A stretch of 55,587 bases of DNA from Erysipelotrichaceae bacterium (GTDB lineage: Bacteria; Bacillota_I; Bacilli_A; RFN20; CAG-449): contig SVBD01000011.1 in NCBI GenBank assembly GCA_015059045.1, positions 1 to 55,587 on the forward strand. Reading direction: 5' to 3'. Below are positions 37,383-45,431 of this stretch, piece after piece. The notes under the pieces were generated by a model that searched no databases, was not told the origin of the DNA, and was given only the letters and a program-made list of their open reading frames with translations. Each line of letters starts with the position of its first letter. The first letter of the stretch is position 1. Position numbers and translations under genes: made by a program.

Positions 37383-38099
37383 TTATTTTTTCTTTACGAA
37401 TATAACAATAGATAAAATTGTTGTAATCAAACCATATATTAAAATTGGATATATATAAATCATATTATAACAACTACTAATAATAACTCTTTCTAGTTCA
37501 ACCGCATGAACAAATGGCAAGAATGAAGCAATTTTATTAAAAGTTCCTCCGACTAATTCTAAGTCAAACCAAATCCCAGAAAGCCACGCAGAAAGATTAG
37601 TAAGTAACGCCCCACATATCCCTCCTACTTGTTTAACATTAAAAACACTTCCACATAACAAACCTAAAGCGATATAAAATATCGCCATTGGAATATTTAA
37701 TAAAATGGCAAATATGACATTTAAAGAAAAAGGCAACCCTAAAAACATAGCTACTAAATATGTGATTGAAGATTGAATTATTGCCAAAGGAATAAGCGGT
37801 AACATATATCCTAGTATAAAGTTATACGATTTCATTGGCATGGTATATAATCTTTTTAAAAACGAACTTTCTCTATCTTTTGCAATTAACGTCGCAGAAA
37901 ATAGCGTAAAAAATGAAAGGCCAAAAACTACAATACCTGGCGCTAAACTTTCTATTTCAAATAAATCAACTGGAATATTTTTTTGAATCGCACTTAATAA
38001 TAGCAATAATACAATAGGGAATCCTAATCCAAAAATAATATTTAAAGGATCGCGTATTATTTCTTTGAAACATCTTTTGGCAAAATTAATCGTTCTCAT
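37383..38099 (-). CDS. ABC-2 type transporter permease
   Basis: 238 residues with six membrane helices, a short cytoplasmic N-terminus and the ABC-2 family region around LKRLYTMPMKSYNFILGYMLPL. It pairs with the ATPase encoded just upstream, whose gene overlaps its start by 14 bases. ATG 38099 (MRTINF) follows AAGGAG by 7 bases; the ATG six bases upstream overlaps that site. Such two-gene exporters move drugs, lipids or peptides; the substrate is unknown. Confidence 0.88.
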   Translation of the reverse strand: MRTINFAKRCFKEIIRDPLNIIFGLGFPIVLLLLLSAIQKNIPVDLFEIESLAPGIVVFGLSFFTLFSATLIAKDRESSFLKRLYTMPMKSYNFILGYMLPLIPLAIIQSSITYLVAMFLGLPFSLNVIFAILLNIPMAIFYIALGLLCGSVFNVKQVGGICGALLTNLSAWLSGIWFDLELVGGTFNKIASFLPFVHAVELERVIISSCYNMIYIYPILIYGLITTILSIVIFVKKK

Positions 38100-38823
38100 T
38101 TTCATTCTCCTTTACTATAGAAATAAATGCTTGTTCAATTCTATCTGTATTAGTTTGTTTTAATACTTCTTCAATAGTACCAACAACAAGTAATTTACCT
38201 TCTTTCATAATACCTATTCTATCTGACAAAGCTTCTGCTTCTTCCATATAGTGTGTGGTTAAAACAATAGTAACTTTACCTTTAAGTTTATTTATTATAT
38301 CCCATAGTTCACTTCGCGCTATTACATCCAAACCCAAAGTAGGTTCGTCCAAAAACAAAATAGATGGTTCACTAATTAATGCTATAGCGATACTTAATCT
38401 TCGCTTATATCCCCCAGATAACTTAGACGCTTTCTTTTTTAAAACACCAGTTAATCCAAATTGATTTGTTAACATAGTTATCTTTTGATGGGCTTTTTCC
38501 TTGGAAAAGCCATATATTCCACAAAAAAATTCTAAGTTTTCTTTTACTGTTAAATTATTAGCTATTGCCGTTTCTTGAGGGGAAATTCCAATAATATTTT
38601 TAATTTCAAAAGCTTCGTTTAAAACACTATTGCCATTTAAATACGCATCTCCACTAGTAGGTTTTTCCAAACAAGATAATATATTAATTGTTGTAGTCTT
38701 ACCCGCACCATTAACACCTAACAATGAAAAAAGTTCACCTTTATCAATTGCTAAATTCAAATTATTTACTGCAATTAAATCTTTATATTTTTTTGTTAAA
38801 TTAACTATTTTTATTGCTTCCAT
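38086..38823 (-). CDS. ABC transporter ATP-binding protein (ABC-2 exporter)
   Basis: 245 residues from ATG 38823 behind AAGGAG. Walker A GVNGAGKTT, signature LSGGYKRR, Walker B ILFLDEPT and the switch His in LTTHYMEEAE are intact. The DRRA/CcmA-like sequence and the following permease define a small ABC-2 exporter. Both genes are transcribed from upstream of 38823; no clear promoter stands out in 38824-38920. Confidence 0.93.
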   Translation of the reverse strand: MEAIKIVNLTKKYKDLIAVNNLNLAIDKGELFSLLGVNGAGKTTTINILSCLEKPTSGDAYLNGNSVLNEAFEIKNIIGISPQETAIANNLTVKENLEFFCGIYGFSKEKAHQKITMLTNQFGLTGVLKKKASKLSGGYKRRLSIAIALISEPSILFLDEPTLGLDVIARSELWDIINKLKGKVTIVLTTHYMEEAEALSDRIGIMKEGKLLVVGTIEEVLKQTNTDRIEQAFISIVKENENEND

Positions 38824-38917
38824 ATTTTTTCTCCTTAAGCAAAACAAATAGTATCATTATTTATAAAAGAAAAAGTGTCAGTTCCTCTTTCGGTTAAATA
38901 TTAAAGGTATGCGGGCA

Positions 38918-38944
38918 AAATAAAAGATCGCTTATAAACGATCT
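38918..38944 (-). terminator. Intrinsic terminator after the repeat-protein gene
   Basis: AGATCG (38925-38930) / CGATCT (38939-38944), 8-base loop, followed on the minus strand by TTTTATTTT. Confidence 0.75.
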
Positions 38945-38951
38945 CTAATTA

Positions 38952-39296
38952 TTAATTAGCATAGATGACAGCGAGTAAGGCCATTAATTCTCTTCTTGAA
39001 AGAAAACCATCTATTTTATACTGAATCATTCCAGAAAAATCTTTAATATAATTGGTATCAAATTTAGCAATAATTCTTCCACCAAATTCTTTAACTGAAT
39101 CATAAGTAATATTCAATAAGACTCTTCCATAAAAATCTTTTACTTTATCTCCATCTAAAACAAACAACGTTCTCCCATAGAAATCCTGTACTCTATTATC
39201 TGATAGTTTATATTTAATCTGACCATTAAATTCCTTAATATAATTACCTTCAATTTTTAAAAGAATTTGTCCACTAAAATTTTTTAAATAAGCCAT
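38952..39296 (-). CDS. Protein of six 16-residue beta repeats
   Basis: 114 residues from ATG 39296, behind GGAGG; an in-frame extension upstream has no ribosome site. Six repeats of exactly 16 residues carry the core V/I-K-D/E-F-x-G-R/Q, with Phe at 7, 23, 39, 55, 71 and 87 and Gly two residues later. The pattern recalls the small '4-fold beta flower' repeat proteins described as hypothetical in many bacteria. A helical tail (RRELMALLAVIY) closes the chain. No signal peptide. Function unknown. Confidence 0.8.
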   Translation of the reverse strand: MAYLKNFSGQILLKIEGNYIKEFNGQIKYKLSDNRVQDFYGRTLFVLDGDKVKDFYGRVLLNITYDSVKEFGGRIIAKFDTNYIKDFSGMIQYKIDGFLSRRELMALLAVIYAN

Positions 39297-39356
39297 GAAA
39301 TGCCTCCATAGTTTTTCTTTAATAAAAGTATAACCTTTATATTTTATATATTCAAC

Positions 39357-39383
39357 AAACAAAAAGACCGTTATAATACGGTC
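39357..39383 (-). terminator. Intrinsic terminator after the PH-domain gene
   Basis: GACCGT (39366-39371) / ACGGTC (39378-39383), 6-base loop, followed on the minus strand by CTTTTTG-type T-rich sequence. Confidence 0.75.
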
Positions 39384-39391
39384 CTTGTTTT

Positions 39392-39772
39392 TTATCTTAA
39401 TGTGTAATCAGAAATCATTTTACAAATAGCTTTTACATCTGTAGATCCTGTAAATTGGAATTTTGCTTTACCTACACCTGATAGATAGATTTCTAATTCA
39501 GCATCTAAATCAAATGTTCCTGCTGTTTCTAATGAAAATGTAGTAATTTTGCTATAAGGAATTGAAGTAAAATCTTTTTTCTTTCCTGTAATACCTTGAA
39601 CGTTAATAGCAATAATTCTTTTATTTGTAAAGACTACACCATCACGAACACTTTGATAAGCACCTACTACTTCTTCTCCTTCAATCATGAAATCATCAAT
39701 CATCTTTCCGAATTCATCATTTTTTACTTTCTTTAATCTAGCAAAAAATCCATTAGCGTTAAAATCAATCAC
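39392..39772 (-). CDS. Bacterial PH-domain protein
   Basis: 126 residues resembling the bacterial pleckstrin-homology family (PF08000): EGEEVVGAYQSVRDGVVFTNKRIIAINVQ is the family's signature strand-turn, followed by IPYSKITTFSLETAG and a C-terminal helix. Starts at GTG 39772, supported by AGGAGG 8 bases upstream. Cytoplasmic; function unknown, possibly protein-protein or membrane-surface binding. Single gene with its own terminator. Confidence 0.85.
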   Translation of the reverse strand: MIDFNANGFFARLKKVKNDEFGKMIDDFMIEGEEVVGAYQSVRDGVVFTNKRIIAINVQGITGKKKDFTSIPYSKITTFSLETAGTFDLDAELEIYLSGVGKAKFQFTGSTDVKAICKMISDYTLR

Positions 39773-39849
39773 TATTTTGTCCTCCTATTTATAATTATAT
39801 TGTAACTAAAAGCTCATAAGATTGCAAATTTCCTCTACTTCTTCATTTA

Positions 39850-39930
39850 TTAAACATTTATTATTGTAGGAACACCATCAACATATTTCCAATAGTTTCC
39901 AGAATCAGTTGGTGTTTCTTCACAATAAAA
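39850..39930 (-). pseudogene. Decayed C-terminal tail of a BspA-type protein
   Basis: A 27-codon open stretch on the minus strand ends FYCEETPTDSGNYWKYVDG followed by VPTIINV and a stop. This matches the C-terminal ends of the two intact BspA lipoproteins downstream (YCE or FCE, then YW, then Y-x-x-G-V/I-P-T-P-I/L, stop). The reading frame is closed upstream by a UGA and there is no start or repeat region, so only the tail survives. It lies between the pepO terminator and the PH gene. Confidence 0.6.
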
Positions 39931-39982
39931 GTACAGGAAAATAAATAGAGAAAATATAATTTTGAATCATTGGATACATTAT

Positions 39983-40010
39983 AAAAGGTGCCAGATTAAT
40001 TAAGGCACCT
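39983..40010 (-). terminator. Intrinsic terminator after pepO
   Basis: AGGTGCC (39986-39992) / GGCACCT (40004-40010), 11-base loop, followed by TTTTAT on the minus strand. Confidence 0.75.
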
Positions 40011-40017
40011 CCATTTA

Positions 40018-41916
40018 TTACCAAATTACAATTCTCTTGCTTGGTTCAATATACATTTGATCACTTTCTTTTACATCAAATGTATTATACCATTCTTCAA
40101 AGTTTCTTGGTGGCATATTCGCACGCAAGATATTTGGTCCATGAACATCTAAGTTAATTAATAATTGTAGATATTCTGGTTTTGCTTTCATACACCACAC
40201 TTTAGCCCAGTTAGTGAAATATTCTTCATACGAAGCATTTGGTGTTTTAGACATGATTTCTAAAGTTACACCCATGCCGCCATTATCCGCCATATTTTCA
40301 CTTACGATAAATTTACCATTTACTTTTCCCCAAGGTAATTCAATTCCATCAAATTGTTCTACCATTTGATTTACCTTTGCTTCAAATCTTTTTGTGTCTT
40401 CTTCCTTCCACCAATTATTGATATTGCCGTTTTCATCACACTTTGCTCCATTACTATCAAATGCGTGAGAAATTTCATGTCCAATAACCGCGCCAATTCC
40501 ACCTAAGTTTTCACTTCTTGTTTGTTTAATAGAATAGAAAGGTGCTTGTAAAATTGCAGCAGGGAAAGTGATATCGTTAACAAAAGGATCATAACAAGCG
40601 TTTACCATATGTCCTGGCATTGCCCATTTTTCTGGATTTGTTGGTTTAGATAATTTTTCAAAATTATCTAAAAGTGTTATTCTTCTTAATTCATTAACAA
40701 TATCAAACAAAGAACTTTCTTCGTTAAATATTAATTTTCCATAGAAATCTAATACTTTATCTGGATAACCCATTTTTACTCCAATTTTAGATAATTTTAA
40801 GATTGCTTTTTCTCTTGTTTCTTCTTCTAAAATTTCATTCTTTTGAATTCTTTCTTTATATGTATCAATGATTTGATAAACAATTTCAGTAATATCTTTT
40901 TTAGCTTCTTCTCCAAAATATTTTTCACCATAATATAAGCCAACTGGTTCAGAATACATATCAGATGCTAATTGATAAGCGAACTTTTCAATTGGAGTGT
41001 TTTTTGGAATGCCTGCAATTGTTCGATAATATACACTACCTAATTCTCTTAATTCTTCGGTTAATAAAGAACAAGAATTGATTAATCCATTAACATATGC
41101 CCAGTGTTTATATTGTTCAAAAGTTTCATTATTAAGTACACTAGCGAAGTTTTCAAAATATCTTGGTTCACTAACGATAATTGTTTCTGGAACAAATCCA
41201 AATAAATCATTTAAAATTGCTTTAAAATCAATTGTGCTTAACAAAGAAGAAACTTCTTCAACACTCATTGGATTATACATATTTACATATTCAGACCATT
41301 CTTCACTTGTTTTAACTAAATTACCTAAAATAGAGTCAAACGCTAAAGTGTCTTCTAAATATTTATTTTGTTCTTCTGGTGTTAAATTACTTTTTGCAAG
41401 AATCATTCTAGCTACATTCACCCAAATACCCATAATCATTTCTTTTTGTTGAGCCATTTCAGGTTTATAGTAAGATGCATCTGGTAAAATTACTCCAGGG
41501 CCTTGAATATATACTCTATGTTGTTTAGTGTTTTTCATATCAGTATCTACTCTAACTCTTAATGGGCATGATATTCCTTTTAAAGCTAATTCTTTAGCTA
41601 ATTTATTAAAAGTAGAAATATCATTTAATTCTTTTAATATTTCTAAATTATCTAAAGCAGGTTTGATACCAAACTTTTCTTTTCTTTCAGCATCTTTAGT
41701 AATTTGATATAGTTTACATGCTCTTTTTAAATAATCATTAGGATAATTATCATTTGCACACATTTCTTCAAACTCATTCATCATTACCTTTTCAACATCT
41801 TCCGCAAGAGTTTGAAACCCACCGATACATGGTTTGTCATCAGGAATAATTAATTCCTCTAATTTGTCTTGATTTACATATGTATATAAATCATCTTGAA
41901 TTCTTGGTTTATTCAT
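40018..41916 (-). CDS. pepO: M13-family metalloendopeptidase (PepO-like)
   Basis: Neprilysin-type zinc oligopeptidase. 632 residues with the zinc site HEISH at 480-484, the third ligand E540 in ENMADNGG (543 Asp), and the substrate-binding NACYDPFVNDI region before it. No signal peptide or membrane segment, so it is cytoplasmic like lactococcal PepO, which breaks down peptides taken up from outside. ATG start behind AAGGAGAAT. Single gene with promoter (41978-42006) and terminator; the promoter is back to back with that of the antiporter. Confidence 0.95.
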   Translation of the reverse strand: MNKPRIQDDLYTYVNQDKLEELIIPDDKPCIGGFQTLAEDVEKVMMNEFEEMCANDNYPNDYLKRACKLYQITKDAERKEKFGIKPALDNLEILKELNDISTFNKLAKELALKGISCPLRVRVDTDMKNTKQHRVYIQGPGVILPDASYYKPEMAQQKEMIMGIWVNVARMILAKSNLTPEEQNKYLEDTLAFDSILGNLVKTSEEWSEYVNMYNPMSVEEVSSLLSTIDFKAILNDLFGFVPETIIVSEPRYFENFASVLNNETFEQYKHWAYVNGLINSCSLLTEELRELGSVYYRTIAGIPKNTPIEKFAYQLASDMYSEPVGLYYGEKYFGEEAKKDITEIVYQIIDTYKERIQKNEILEEETREKAILKLSKIGVKMGYPDKVLDFYGKLIFNEESSLFDIVNELRRITLLDNFEKLSKPTNPEKWAMPGHMVNACYDPFVNDITFPAAILQAPFYSIKQTRSENLGGIGAVIGHEISHAFDSNGAKCDENGNINNWWKEEDTKRFEAKVNQMVEQFDGIELPWGKVNGKFIVSENMADNGGMGVTLEIMSKTPNASYEEYFTNWAKVWCMKAKPEYLQLLINLDVHGPNILRANMPPRNFEEWYNTFDVKESDQMYIEPSKRIVIW

Positions 41917-41977
41917 ATAGATTCTCCTTTTCTAAAATTATTATTTTGGTTTTTATTTAAAAAATAAATATACAAAA

Positions 41978-42006
41978 ATTATAATACATCATTCTTTTTT
42001 TGTCAT
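41978..42006 (-). promoter_or_regulatory. Sigma-A promoter for pepO
   Basis: Minus-strand ATGACA (42001-42006), 17-base spacer, TATAAT (41978-41983). Confidence 0.7.
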
Positions 42007-42041
42007 CCTAATTTAAATATCTAATTTATTAATAAAATTGA

Positions 42042-42070
42042 TTGCTTTTTAAAAATTACAAAACTATAAT
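42042..42070 (+). promoter_or_regulatory. Sigma-A promoter for the antiporter
   Basis: TTGCTT (42042-42047), 17-base spacer, TATAAT (42065-42070). The operator-like palindrome starts 9 bases after the -10. Confidence 0.7.
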
Positions 42071-42078
42071 AATTCCCG

Positions 42079-42097
42079 TTGACTAAATATTAGTCAA
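42079..42097. promoter_or_regulatory. Palindromic operator upstream of the antiporter
   Basis: TTGACTAA-ATA-TTAGTCAA, a perfect 8-3-8 inverted repeat over the expected transcription start. A dimeric repressor (for example a MarR- or XRE-type protein) could bind here; no matching regulator gene is adjacent. Confidence 0.6.
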
Positions 42098-42134
42098 ACT
42101 AGAACATGTTGTTTTTGAAAGAAGGCGTAAAATT

Positions 42135-43421
42135 ATGAATACAACAGCATCAATATTATTAAGTCTTTCAATTGCTTTACTTGGAGGGCTTCTATTATCT
42201 CGTTTAGCAAAAAAAGTAAAATTACCGGCAGTAACAGCTTATTTAATTGCGGGTGTTCTAATTGGTCCTTTTTGTTTGGGAGCATTTGGAATAGAAGGAT
42301 TAGGTATAACTCAAGAACAATTACATGGATTTGGAATTATCTGTGATTTAGCATTAGGATTTATCGCTTTTTCAATGGGTAATGAATTTAGAGTTAGCCA
42401 ATTAAAAAAGATTGGTAAACAAGCGACAATAATTGGTATTCTTCAAGCAGTAATAACCACAATTGTTGTTGATGCATTTTTAATCGGATTACATTTTATT
42501 ATTCCTGATAAATTATCTTTATCTGCCGCTATAGTGTTAGCGGCAGTAGCAACAGCAACCGCTCCTGCAGCAACATTAATGGTAGTAAAGCAATATAAAG
42601 CTAAGGGCGAATTAACCGATATTCTATTACCTGTTGTTGCTTTAGATGATGCTGTTGGTTTAATAGTATTTGCTATTTCCTTTGGGATTGCTAAGTCATT
42701 AAGTGCTGGTGCAGTTGATATCGTATCAATTATTTTAGAGCCATTACTAGAAATTGGACTATCTTTATTACTTGGAGCCTTAATGGGTGTATTATTTACT
42801 CTTTGCGAAAAAATATTTCACTCAAGAAGCAAGCGTATGGCGGTAACTGTAACCTTTGTAATGATGACAGTTGCTATTTCAAGTTTACAATTTGAAATTG
42901 GAGGCATTCACATCGCATTTTCTTCGTTATTATCTTGTATGATGCTTGGAACAGTATTTTGTAACATATGCGATTTCTCCGAAGAACTTATGGATCGTTC
43001 TGATCGATGGACTACTCCAATATTAATTCTATTCTTCGTTATAAGTGGAGCAGAACTAAACCTAAGCATTTTTGGAGATATCATTATTGTATTAATTGGC
43101 GTAATCTATATTATATCAAGATCATTAGGTAAATATTTTGGCGCTAACTTAAGTGCAAGGCTTACTAAATGTAGTCCAAATATTATTAAATATTTAGGGA
43201 TTACACTTTTACCTCAAGCCGGTGTTGCTCTAGGCATGGCTATTAAAGCTTCTGCAGAATTAGGTGCTGATGGATTAGTCATCCAAAACATTACCTTATT
43301 CGCGGTATTGATTTATGAAATTGTTGGACCTTTCTTAACAAAGCAATGCTTGTTAAAATCAGGAGATATCGATCCAAAGGGAAGAATTTCTCAAAGAGAA
43401 ATAAACAAAAATTTATCTTAA
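42135..43421 (+). CDS. Cation:proton antiporter (CPA2, Kef/NapA-like)
   Basis: 428 residues with about 12 membrane helices and no cytoplasmic RCK or USP domain. The family core is clear: LAAVATATAPAATLMVVKQY and VVALDDAVGLIVFAISFGI, which contains the paired Asp of the electrogenic ion site. Likely exchanges Na+ or K+ for H+. Expressed from the promoter at 42042-42070 and probably repressed through the palindrome at 42079-42097. ATG start behind AAGAAGGCG. Convergent with the Pr6Pr gene across a shared terminator. Confidence 0.9.
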   Translation: MNTTASILLSLSIALLGGLLLSRLAKKVKLPAVTAYLIAGVLIGPFCLGAFGIEGLGITQEQLHGFGIICDLALGFIAFSMGNEFRVSQLKKIGKQATIIGILQAVITTIVVDAFLIGLHFIIPDKLSLSAAIVLAAVATATAPAATLMVVKQYKAKGELTDILLPVVALDDAVGLIVFAISFGIAKSLSAGAVDIVSIILEPLLEIGLSLLLGALMGVLFTLCEKIFHSRSKRMAVTVTFVMMTVAISSLQFEIGGIHIAFSSLLSCMMLGTVFCNICDFSEELMDRSDRWTTPILILFFVISGAELNLSIFGDIIIVLIGVIYIISRSLGKYFGANLSARLTKCSPNIIKYLGITLLPQAGVALGMAIKASAELGADGLVIQNITLFAVLIYEIVGPFLTKQCLLKSGDIDPKGRISQREINKNLS

Positions 43422-43431
43422 TACTTCGAAA

Positions 43432-43457
43432 AAAATCACTCGTTATTGAGTGATTTT
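43432..43457. terminator. Two-way terminator between antiporter and Pr6Pr gene
   Basis: AAAATCACTC (43432-43441) / GAGTGATTTT (43448-43457) with a 6-base loop and T-rich tails on both strands. Confidence 0.85.
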
Positions 43458-44115
43458 ATTTTTTTCTTTTAATTTTATCTAAGCCATAATATCCATATCC
43501 TACTATTAATAAGAAAACTAGAATAATACCTAACCACATTAATACCCCGGGTATTCCTAGTTGCTCAAAGTTAATAAAGAAATATGGATAAATTAATGGA
43601 CTATAACCATTTAAGCACATAATGGAAGTGTCAAAATTTAATATTGCCGCATGAATAATTATATATACAAAATAAGAAGCTGGTAATATTAAAGCAAATA
43701 AAGGATATTTCCAATTTGCTTTTTTTCTTTCATAAAATAAAAACCAATCAACTATATATAGAATTGGTAAAATAACATGCAAAGAAATACTTTCTACAGT
43801 AAAGTTTTCATGTGGTTTTCTTCCTGGCCCAAGCATAATATTAAAAACTAAAAAGGTTAAAGTGATTCCAACCATCCCAACAAACTTTAAAGTTGGCAAA
43901 GAAGTAATGAAACTATCTTCTTTCTTTTTAATTGTTTGAATTAGTTCAAAAAACAAGACAACTAAGCAAAAGTAATTACTTATATTAGTAAAATATACAT
44001 AAAAATCCCATCTAAAAAAGAAATTAAATAAACCTAAACTTGCAAAAATAGCCACAATGCCAATAGTACATGTTGCCGTTAAATATATTAATTGTGCTGT
44101 TCTATTTTTTATCAT
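43456..44115 (-). CDS. Pr6Pr-family membrane protein
   Basis: 219 residues from ATG 44115 behind AGAGGG. Six membrane helices spaced as in the Pr6Pr (FAR-17a/AIG1-like) family, with the conserved FYVYFTNISNYFCLVVLFFE and the central HVILPILYIVDWFLF. The function of bacterial members is unknown. Last gene before the convergent antiporter. Confidence 0.82.
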   Translation of the reverse strand: MIKNRTAQLIYLTATCTIGIVAIFASLGLFNFFFRWDFYVYFTNISNYFCLVVLFFELIQTIKKKEDSFITSLPTLKFVGMVGITLTFLVFNIMLGPGRKPHENFTVESISLHVILPILYIVDWFLFYERKKANWKYPLFALILPASYFVYIIIHAAILNFDTSIMCLNGYSPLIYPYFFINFEQLGIPGVLMWLGIILVFLLIVGYGYYGLDKIKRKK

Positions 44116-44147
44116 ACTTTTCCCTCTTATAATTCCATAATGCAATT

Positions 44148-44180
44148 AAAACCTAAAGAAAACATTAACCTTAGGTTTTT
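44148..44180. terminator. Hairpin terminator after the kinase gene
   Basis: AAAACCTAA (44148-44156) / TTAGGTTTT (44171-44179) with a 14-base loop; T-rich on both strands, longer on the plus strand. Confidence 0.5.
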
Positions 44181-44186
44181 TAAAAA

Positions 44187-44648
44187 CTATTGTCCACTTT
44201 TAATAATACGAACTTCTTTAAATCCTTCATCTTCCTGTGGAGGAACAATATTTTTACCATATGATTCAATTACTTCAAGAGGCAAAAATAATTCGTTCGG
44301 ATCTTGATTTCTTTTTTCTACTCTTTGTACACAAATATCTACTGGAGTATCAACAAAAATTGCAATTTTTTCATATTCAACTCCATATTGATCTAAAGCA
44401 TCAAAACTTCTCTTTCTGACCTTAGGAGTAATGTGTGTTGCATCTAAAATTACATTTCTTTCTTCTTTTAATTCTTCAATGCACATTTTATAAACTGTAG
44501 GAAAGACATCCTTTTCATCAATTCCAATGTATGTTTGTCTTACTTTATCACTAGAAATAACACTTGCATTATATTCCTTTGAAAGATCTTTTGAATAAGT
44601 TGTTTTTCCACTACCTGGAATTCCTATTAACATTATTAATTTTGCCAT
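44187..44648 (-). CDS. P-loop kinase (polynucleotide-kinase-like)
   Basis: 153 residues from ATG 44648, 6 bases after AAGGTG. Walker A GIPGSGKTT at about 9-17, ILDATHITPKVRKRS as the second motif and RVEKRNQDP as the lid arginines; the set matches small AAA_33/zeta-toxin-like kinases near T4 polynucleotide kinase. Substrate unknown; RNA, DNA ends or a small metabolite are possible. Not obviously a toxin: no antitoxin gene is adjacent. Confidence 0.82.
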   Translation of the reverse strand: MAKLIMLIGIPGSGKTTYSKDLSKEYNASVISSDKVRQTYIGIDEKDVFPTVYKMCIEELKEERNVILDATHITPKVRKRSFDALDQYGVEYEKIAIFVDTPVDICVQRVEKRNQDPNELFLPLEVIESYGKNIVPPQEDEGFKEVRIIKSGQ

Positions 44649-44705
44649 AAACTTCACCTTGTTAAATTATACCCTTCTAATTAATTTCCCGCTATAGTTT
44701 ATCAC

Positions 44706-45419
44706 TTATTCTTCAATCTTCTTTTCATCTTTAATAGTTACACTTAAATAAATAGCGTATGCTATTGGGAAAACAATTAAAACCAATGAAGATATATATA
44801 ACAATAAATTGTTATAATTGTTAAAAATTGATAACGAATTAATTAATATATGAGTCACCACACAAGGGATAATTGATTTACTTTTATTAAATATAATAAC
44901 AAATAGATATCCAATTGTTATCGCAGAACACATTTGTAATAAAGTGGGTATTAACTCCGCTCCATTAAATAAATTAACCACATGACCAATACCGAAAGTT
45001 ATAGAACTGACAATTATAGCTACTTTTTCATTATCTTTTGCCATCATTTTATATAAAAAGCCTCTAAAAATAACTTCTTCAATAAATCCAATATTAATCA
45101 TGTTTAATATATGAAATACTATCTCGGATTTCGAATTATTAACATTAATCCCACCCCATAAATTTACAAAAGCAATAACCAATAATGGTATAAAATATAA
45201 ATTCTTCTTAAGATTAATAGGTTTTCTTATTCCATAATATTCTAATCTTTTAAGAGCAATCATTAAGCAAATTAACCCTAATGAAAAAATTGTGTTAACG
45301 ATAACACTTCTATAATCAGTAGTCCCAAAATTTTGTATGCAAAACATATTTACTAATATATAAATAGCTATTAGTAGTAAACAAAAAATTGTTTCATATT
45401 TTTCAAATATTTTTTTCAT
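44706..45419 (-). CDS. CPBP-family intramembrane metalloprotease
   Basis: 237 residues with about seven membrane helices. The three CPBP motifs are present: EEVIFRGF (the Glu-Glu and Arg), FGIGHVVNLF (His and Asn) and THILINSLS. Members cleave membrane or lipidated substrates (CAAX-type) or confer bacteriocin immunity; which applies is unknown. Last gene of the lipoprotein operon, 12 bases after the isomerase-like gene; the ribosome site is weak. No clear terminator follows. Confidence 0.87.
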   Translation of the reverse strand: MKKIFEKYETIFCLLLIAIYILVNMFCIQNFGTTDYRSVIVNTIFSLGLICLMIALKRLEYYGIRKPINLKKNLYFIPLLVIAFVNLWGGINVNNSKSEIVFHILNMINIGFIEEVIFRGFLYKMMAKDNEKVAIIVSSITFGIGHVVNLFNGAELIPTLLQMCSAITIGYLFVIIFNKSKSIIPCVVTHILINSLSIFNNYNNLLLYISSLVLIVFPIAYAIYLSVTIKDEKKIEE

Positions 45420-45431
45420 AAATTATCTCTT

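Noticed and set aside
44187-44648. Zeta-type toxin
   Set aside because: The P-loop kinase fold is similar, but no antitoxin gene is adjacent and the motifs fit small polynucleotide-kinase-like proteins better.
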